Assembly (NCBI GenBank): GCA_905116865.2
Contig: CAJHNH020001571.1
Coordinates: forward strand, 153,861-217,860
Length of the DNA stretch: 64,000 nt
DNA from: Candidula unifasciata
Taxonomy: Eukaryota > Mollusca > Gastropoda > Stylommatophora > Geomitridae
Reading direction: 5' to 3'
Part shown: positions 59,093 through 64,000 of the stretch, one piece after another
Layout: each line of letters begins with the position of its first letter
Numbering within the stretch: the first letter of the stretch is position 1
Notes under the pieces: model-generated
The model's database searches: none
Told to the model about the DNA's origin: nothing
What the model saw: only the letters and a program-made list of their open reading frames with translations
Position numbers and translations under genes: made by a program

Positions 59093-59235
59093 ACATCATT
59101 TGACGTCAACGGTGCCGTAACATGGGACCACTGGTAACTCCCCCCCCCCCCCCGCGCCCAAAACCAATGAAAATAATGAACTAGGCTAAGATGCCGATTC
59201 CTCTAATCTTTCCCTAATAATGTGTTTTTAAAAAA
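57665..59235. other. No gene recognised; (GT)n at 59053-59092
   Basis: Contains A- and T-runs, a GAGAGA-rich stretch at 58310-58350, a GT array of about 19 units and a C run at 59139-59153. Confidence 0.45.
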
Positions 59236-59239
59236 CGTT

Positions 59240-59465
59240 AGTTCCGGATCCTTAAAAGGACGTTGAAGAACCAACATTAGCATCTTTTGGGTGTTGTGAT
59301 TTTTCTTGGCAAATTTTACTTTTAAATGTTTGTTATGTCCATTGAACGGTCAGCTCTATGTACCACTGTCGAAACCAATGCAAGACAAACTGCCTACAGC
59401 TGGGATCGAACCCGGCACTCCGGCATTATAAAGCGCCTTCGCAACGCCTAAGCCTCAGACGCGGA
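59240..59465 (-). repeat. SINE-B copy
   Basis: Minus strand: gtccgcgtctgaggcttaggcgttgcgaaggcgctttataatgccggagtgccgGGTTCGATCCCagctgtagg, then ttggtttcgacagtggta; ends ttcttcaacgtccttttaaggatccgg. Confidence 0.8.
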
Positions 59466-59611
59466 CAATAAAAAAGTGCACATAAACCAATTGCCAACTC
59501 TATCTCCCACTACAACCATGCATAGATGTTTTCTTTCAAGCATATTTAAAAAAAAAAAAAAAATTACATATTTGCCTTTCAGCACACTATAATTTATCAG
59601 CACGCACTTAC

Positions 59612-59799
59612 CAAATCTCAAGCCTCTCTAAGACCGGCTTCAGAAAATGTGTGCGACTAAGCTGGCATGTTTCTGTGTGTCGGAGCCCATGTTCGATTAT
59701 ATACTCTTTCTCTGCCATAAGCCAAATTGAGACAGACATTTCAAGATCGCCTTGTATGTTACATGCGTGCTTTAAACTTTTATATACACATTTAGCCAT
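59612..59799 (-). other. Possible upstream (5'UTR) exon of the GPCR
   Basis: The minus strand has a strong donor, GAGATTTG|GTAAGTGCG (exon end 59612). The short ORF ending there would meet a TGA if joined to the exon 1 acceptor at 54818, so if used it would be a non-coding leader with an upstream ORF. This is only a splice-site and position argument. Confidence 0.2.
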
Positions 59800-60765
59800 T
59801 CCAGTTATCTGTTAAATCTGTCATCGGTTAACGAACCCGTTAATCAACGATACATTCCCTGTTCATATTCAGAAAAGAGTAATCTTTCTATCTGGATGTC
59901 TATTTTTCTGTGCCCAGGGGATATTTCCTATTCTCCATGTAGCTAAATGGCGTGGGTTGTTAACAGTGAATGCAGAAGAGGAAAAAATGCAAGTGTTGAC
60001 CTTCTTCTTTTCACATCCAATCATTCAAGCTCTGTTTAAATACAAATAGCCTCGCTTTCTCTGGGGAATGAGCAATGATTTTCCAGTATGAGGCTATCGT
60101 ATGCAAGCTTGACATTGTAAACTGTACTCAGTACAGATATATACAAGCGTAGGAGGCAACAAAGGTTTGTTCCTACATCTTTATCCCATTATTTAATTAT
60201 CTGTCTACTTTCATCCAATTTTATACTGAAAACTAAATAATAATAAAAATATTCTGAGAAGCAAAACCGTGGATATTATATTGACACCTTAAGCCTAACA
60301 ACGGAGAGGAAAATAAAAAAATAAATAAAGACAGAAAGACAGAAGGAAGTAAAGATAGAAGGAAAGGTAGAAAAAATAACGATAGAAAGAAAGGAAGGCA
60401 TACTGACATTTCAACGCAGACATAACGATGAAGTTAAAGCGGAAAGACAGGGGTAAAGAGATGAAGAGTGAAGAGTAATACACAGAAAATGCCTGCACGC
60501 ATCCTGTTTTTCCTTTTCGGATCTCTACTCGAAATGGTAAAATCCTAGCCTGGATTGCAGAACAACAGGACCACAACGTGTGACACTGCGAGACTAAAGA
60601 ATCCAAGTGCTGAGTATGCCCAGATACCGCCTTCAACGTCCAGTGAATTCACAATTAAGTCACCCGTAACCGATATGACTGTGAACCTCCAGCTCTGTGA
60701 AAGTAAGGCTGAGAAATAGAGATGTTTTTATTCCCTTCCTTTCTTACTGATTGATGTCATCATCA
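59800..60765. other. No gene; A/G-rich low complexity at 60305-60400
   Basis: agaaaga/gaaagaaag words give a spurious minus ORF at 60295-60636. Confidence 0.5.
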
Positions 60766-60770
60766 CATCA

Positions 60771-61965
60771 TCAGGTGCCTTGCCGACTGGCGTGGGAGAT
60801 CATGCCTCTCCACAATCTGCGATCTCGTGCATCATGTATCAGTTCGTGCGCTGACAGACCTACATGCCATGCAACAAGACTATCAAGAATCTTCTTTCGT
60901 TGTCTTCTTCTATCACTCCTTCCACAGATCTTTCCAGTGGTCACAACATTTTCTATTTTCTCTCTTCTCATAACATGGCCGAAAAATGATGCCTGTCTCC
61001 TTCTGATGTCTGTGATAATATGTCTTCGGGCTTCCGCCTCTTTCAAAACCTCTTGGTTGCTATTTTTGGCTGTCCAAGGTATTTGAAGCATTCTTCTGTA
61101 AAACCACATCTCTGAGGCTTCACGAAATTGTTTGGCCTGCCTACCGATTGTCCAGGATTCACATCCATATGTTAAAACTTGATGTATGTAGCAAGCAAGA
61201 ATTCTTTCTCTAACTCTCAATGACAAGGATATATTGCACAAGATGCTCTTCATTTTATAAAATGCAGTTTTTGCCTGGCCTATTCTGTTTCTTATCTCAG
61301 TTATACATCTTCCATCTGATATTATCCATGTGCCCAGATAATCAATGTTCTGTACTTGTCCCAAAATAACACCTTCGACTTTTATTACACATTTAGGAAT
61401 AATTTGTTTCTTTGATACCACCATTACTTCTGTCTTCCCATTATTCAAACTGAGGCCCATTCTTCCACTTTCTAACACCACAATGTCCATTAGTTCCCGT
61501 AGTTCTTTCTGACTTGTTGCTATCAAGACTGTGTCATCAGCATAGCTTAAATAGTTTATATTTTACCCAGCAACCACAATTCCGGGCGTATTAATTAAAG
61601 ATCTAATTATATATTCACTGCATATTGAAAGAACATCATGTGACAGTACAAATCCTTGTCGTACGCCCCTCTTTATGCTTTGAAATTTACCTAAACAATT
61701 GTTAATTCTTATAGCTGCCGTTTACTATCAATACATAATCTTTATTATTCGTAGATCTTTTCCATCAATGTTTAATTTTTCTAACAGTTTGATTACTTCT
61801 TCATGCTTCACACAGTCAAATGCTTGTGTATAATCTATGAAGCAAAAGTACAGATGTGTCTTTACTTCTATAGTTCTTTCTGACAATTTTCTTAGGATGC
61901 ATATGGCATTGTTTGTACCTTTTCCTTCTACAAATCCACATTGTTCATCGCTGATTTTTGGTGAT
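60771..61965 (-). mobile_element. Endonuclease-RT non-LTR element, RT to C-terminus
   Basis: From about 61955 downwards: ISDEQCGFVEGKGTNNAI, YFCFIDYTQAFDCVKHEEV (catalytic D), VRQGFVLS, then YADDTVLIATSQKEL (catalytic DD) leading into an open frame 61526-60771 (NNGKTEVMVVSKKQ, VQNIDYLGTWI, YGCESWTIGRQ, MWFYRRMLQIPWTAK, DIRRRQASFFGHVMRR, TGKICGRSDRRRQRKKILDSL). Two or more stops disrupt the palm (about 61720, 61565). The endonuclease is missing: 5' truncation right at the repeat/TTC block. The clade (RTE/CR1-like) is uncertain. Confidence 0.88.
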
Positions 61966-61997
61966 TTCTCTGATGGATGTACAAAAGTAAAAAATAT

Positions 61998-62082
61998 TCT
62001 TCTTCTTCTTCTTCTTTTTCTTCTTCTTCTTCTTCTTCTTCTTCTTCTTCTTCTTCTTCTTCTTCTTCTTCTTCTTCTTCTT

Positions 62083-62112
<30 letters not shown>
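61998..62112 (+). repeat. (TTC)n array, about 38 units
   Basis: Directly continuous with the AAG end of the interspersed repeat at 62113-62385, so on the minus strand it reads as the (AAG)n tail of that element. Confidence 0.95.
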
Positions 62113-62113
<1 letters not shown>

Positions 62114-62385
62114 TCGTTCACCAGATGTAAACTTCGGCGGAAAGTTCTGGTATTTTGTCCACATCTGGAGTTGAGTCTTGTTCCAGCACCTAAGTGTTGT
62201 GTGCACATCCGTTTAACGGATCTAACTTAAGTGCAGATTGTTGGTTCCTTGCCTCTTAGGCAGATGTACTCCGACTTCGAAGCACGCCCCAATTAATCGA
62301 CTCCTACGACATGCTTGTTGGGGAGGCAATGAGTGTATTCTTGTTTTCCCCTGAATGGGGCTCCAGAACCGACGTGGGGATAAAA
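62113..62385 (-). repeat. (AAG)-tailed repeat, full-length copy with long tail
   Basis: Minus strand: ccccacgtcggttctggagccccattcaggggaaaacaagaat, tcgattaattgggg, cttcgaagtcggagtacatctgcc, gaggcaaggaaccaacaatctgc, ggtgctggaacaagact, aactttccgccgaagtttacatctggtgaacgat, then about 115 bp of AAG. Confidence 0.88.
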
Positions 62386-62399
62386 TACATTATAACCGA

Positions 62400-63700
62400 T
62401 GCTACCAGAGAATAAAGCTGGGGAAGATGTTTTTTTTTTTTTTTTCAAGCGAATGTTTAATCATTTATTTATTGACGTATTTTATGATTTGGAACTAGAA
62501 AATAGGCTTTCTGGAAAGCGACTAAATTACGACGAAATTACACAAGAAAAGTTGGTTCTTTATTAACATCCTAACCCAGATGACGTTACAGAACAGTCCA
62601 ACATTTTAGAGAGTTGTAAGACTAGGTTTATGATTCTTATAACGACCCCAAACATCTATAACTGGCCCTAACCCCAACCCACCTACTTCTCACGAGAGAG
62701 TGCAGCCTAGGTCCCACCCCTAAAATGTTAGACTGTTCCGTGACCTGTGGATTTCCCCTGTTTGGGGTAGGATAATAATAAAATACAGAAAAGTTAACTT
62801 GACCGCGTCGTGTTTATTGAGCTGGTATTTCTGACATCACCCGGGGAATAGTTAAATTACTTTGATGTTAAACCAAGAAAGAACACTTTAGGCTCGGCGA
62901 GTCGTTTACTTCAGTCGTACAGACAATGGGAATAGTGCTGGAGGGGGAGAATATGATGATGAATAGATTTAGAATAGTGTTAGGGGGTGGAAAAGAGTGG
63001 AAGAGGTGGATAGTGTTAGGGAGGTGTCACATATCACTTCTGTCGCGTGCCTAGTGTAAGGATTTCTCCTTCAGAACCAGCAGCACTCAGAGATAATTAT
63101 GTTGAGTCGTTTGGCTCGTATTGGTCTAAGGGATTCCCCGTGGCCAATATACGATCAACTTATCTCTGGAGTAGGGCAACTCAAGTATTGGCACTACAAA
63201 ATATGTCAGTATATATATATAATATTTCTAGGCACACTTGGCTGGACACCCCCACTACTTACTAAAGAAAAGCCCCCAGGTTATGATAGTTCATTATCAT
63301 AACCATGTTAACACATATAATGAAGATACACATACATACACAACTGCTAAACACTTAAAAAGGTGAAACGAGACACCTAAGTCAGCCATGAAAATGAATG
63401 TATGTAATCAATATAAATTAGATATATAAAAGTGAGACAAAGGCCAGATCTCAGGATATCATGTCCCAATCACAAAGATCTACACAGACAGAAGGCCTTG
63501 GAGATGACATCTTTTCATCACTGGACACAAGGAGCTGTGAGGAACACAACATCATGCGGAAGCATTAGACTTATCTTCTCTCCTCTCTGTCTATGATGCC
63601 TCCCTCAGCTCTGGATGATTCGACTGTCTTTGACTCTGGGAATTCTGCTCCACTGGATCAAGTAGTAAGAGTACTTTCACTGTACAGCAACTGTACTGGT
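62400..63700. other. No gene recognised
   Basis: Contains a T-run at about 62432. An inverted pair acagaacagtccaacattttag (62589) and ctaaaatgttagactgttccgt (62719) flanks about 110 bp. No coding signal. Confidence 0.45.
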
Positions 63701-63716
63701 ATCTAGCAAGTCTCTA

Positions 63717-63928
63717 TCACCAGTAAGGGACCACACAATGTCTTTGAGCCACATTAAGCTCTAGCACTGGTAGCTGTTTTTGAGGCACAATCTCCCACAT
63801 TTTGGAGATGTCAGGAACCTTCACAGGTGTTATCTGGTGGGCAACAAGTTGGTTCTGGTGGTTGGATGGTTGGTGGGATGTTTGGTGAGACTGTGAATCT
63901 TCTGCCAGCTCTTCAGAAAGTATACATC
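63717..63928 (-). CDS. Possible terminal or internal exon, Gln/His-rich
   Basis: Acceptor-like ttattttcttgacag precedes 63928. The frame reads ILSEELAEDSQSHQTSHQ, then QITPVKVPDISKMWEIV and ends CVVPYW followed by TGA at 63717-63719; a weak donor CTTACTG|GTGATA overlaps the stop. It may be the last exon of an upstream minus-strand gene beyond the window. No domain recognised. Confidence 0.3.
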
Positions 63929-64000
63929 CTGTCAAGAAAATAACTCAACATTAGTCATCATCAAGAGGGTAACATCTTTGGGACAGGAAAGATCAGAGGC

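Overview
This is a eukaryotic, almost certainly molluscan (probably gastropod) intergenic/intronic region: gene-poor, AT-rich and crowded with transposable elements, tRNA-derived SINEs, minisatellites and very long microsatellites. The lineage call is inference. It rests on small exons with long introns, a lophotrochozoan-style peptide GPCR, Helitrons, and a SPIN hAT element, a family known from tetrapods, a triatomine bug and a pond snail. There is no operon, CRISPR array, rRNA or convincing functional tRNA gene.

The one well supported host gene is a class A (rhodopsin-like) GPCR on the minus strand, spread over about 35 kb. Six coding exons (54816-54647, 42319-42229, 38699-38518, 31225-31011, 29552-29374, 19777-19616) join with GT/AG junctions and matching phases into an uninterrupted 332-codon frame with seven membrane segments, the TM3/ECL2 cysteine pair, an ERL motif and an NFxxY TM7 motif. 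Introns of 12.3, 3.5, 7.3, 1.5 and 9.6 kb hold most of the repeats. Weaker host-gene candidates are a signal-peptide-like first exon at 16321-16517 (+), a short two-hydrophobic-segment ORF at 32516-32779 (-) inside intron 3, a membrane-anchored ORF at 6406-6678 (-) with a related decayed copy at 28128 (+), and a possible exon at 63717-63928 (-).

Layout. 0-9 kb: SINE and repeat fragments, a decayed I/Nimb-like non-LTR retrotransposon (2.9-5.4 kb, minus), a 17-base assembly gap, and three copies of a (GTCA)-tailed repeat. 9-19 kb: little sequence of note, a TA array followed by about 670 bp of TTC repeat, and a 2.3-kb hAT with an exact 8-bp target duplication nested in an older repeat. 19-30 kb: SPIN element, GPCR exon 6, SINEs, Helitron 1, TTC/TTA arrays, LINE fragments, exon 5. 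30-43 kb: exons 4, 3 and 2 among SINEs, a roughly 490-bp GAA array and a TA palindrome cluster. 43-55 kb: a 64-bp minisatellite, Helitron 2 with clear 5'-TC and CTAG-3' ends, a 49-bp minisatellite, exon 1. 55-64 kb: SINEs, an empty-site paralogue of the hAT target, a second endonuclease-RT remnant, and a TTC array joined to an interspersed repeat.

I found no clearly new biological system. The most informative points are the reconstructed GPCR, the SPIN insertion, the hAT insertion with its paralogous empty site, the paired Helitron deletion derivatives, and an interspersed repeat family ending in (AAG)n that may seed the large GAA/TTC arrays.
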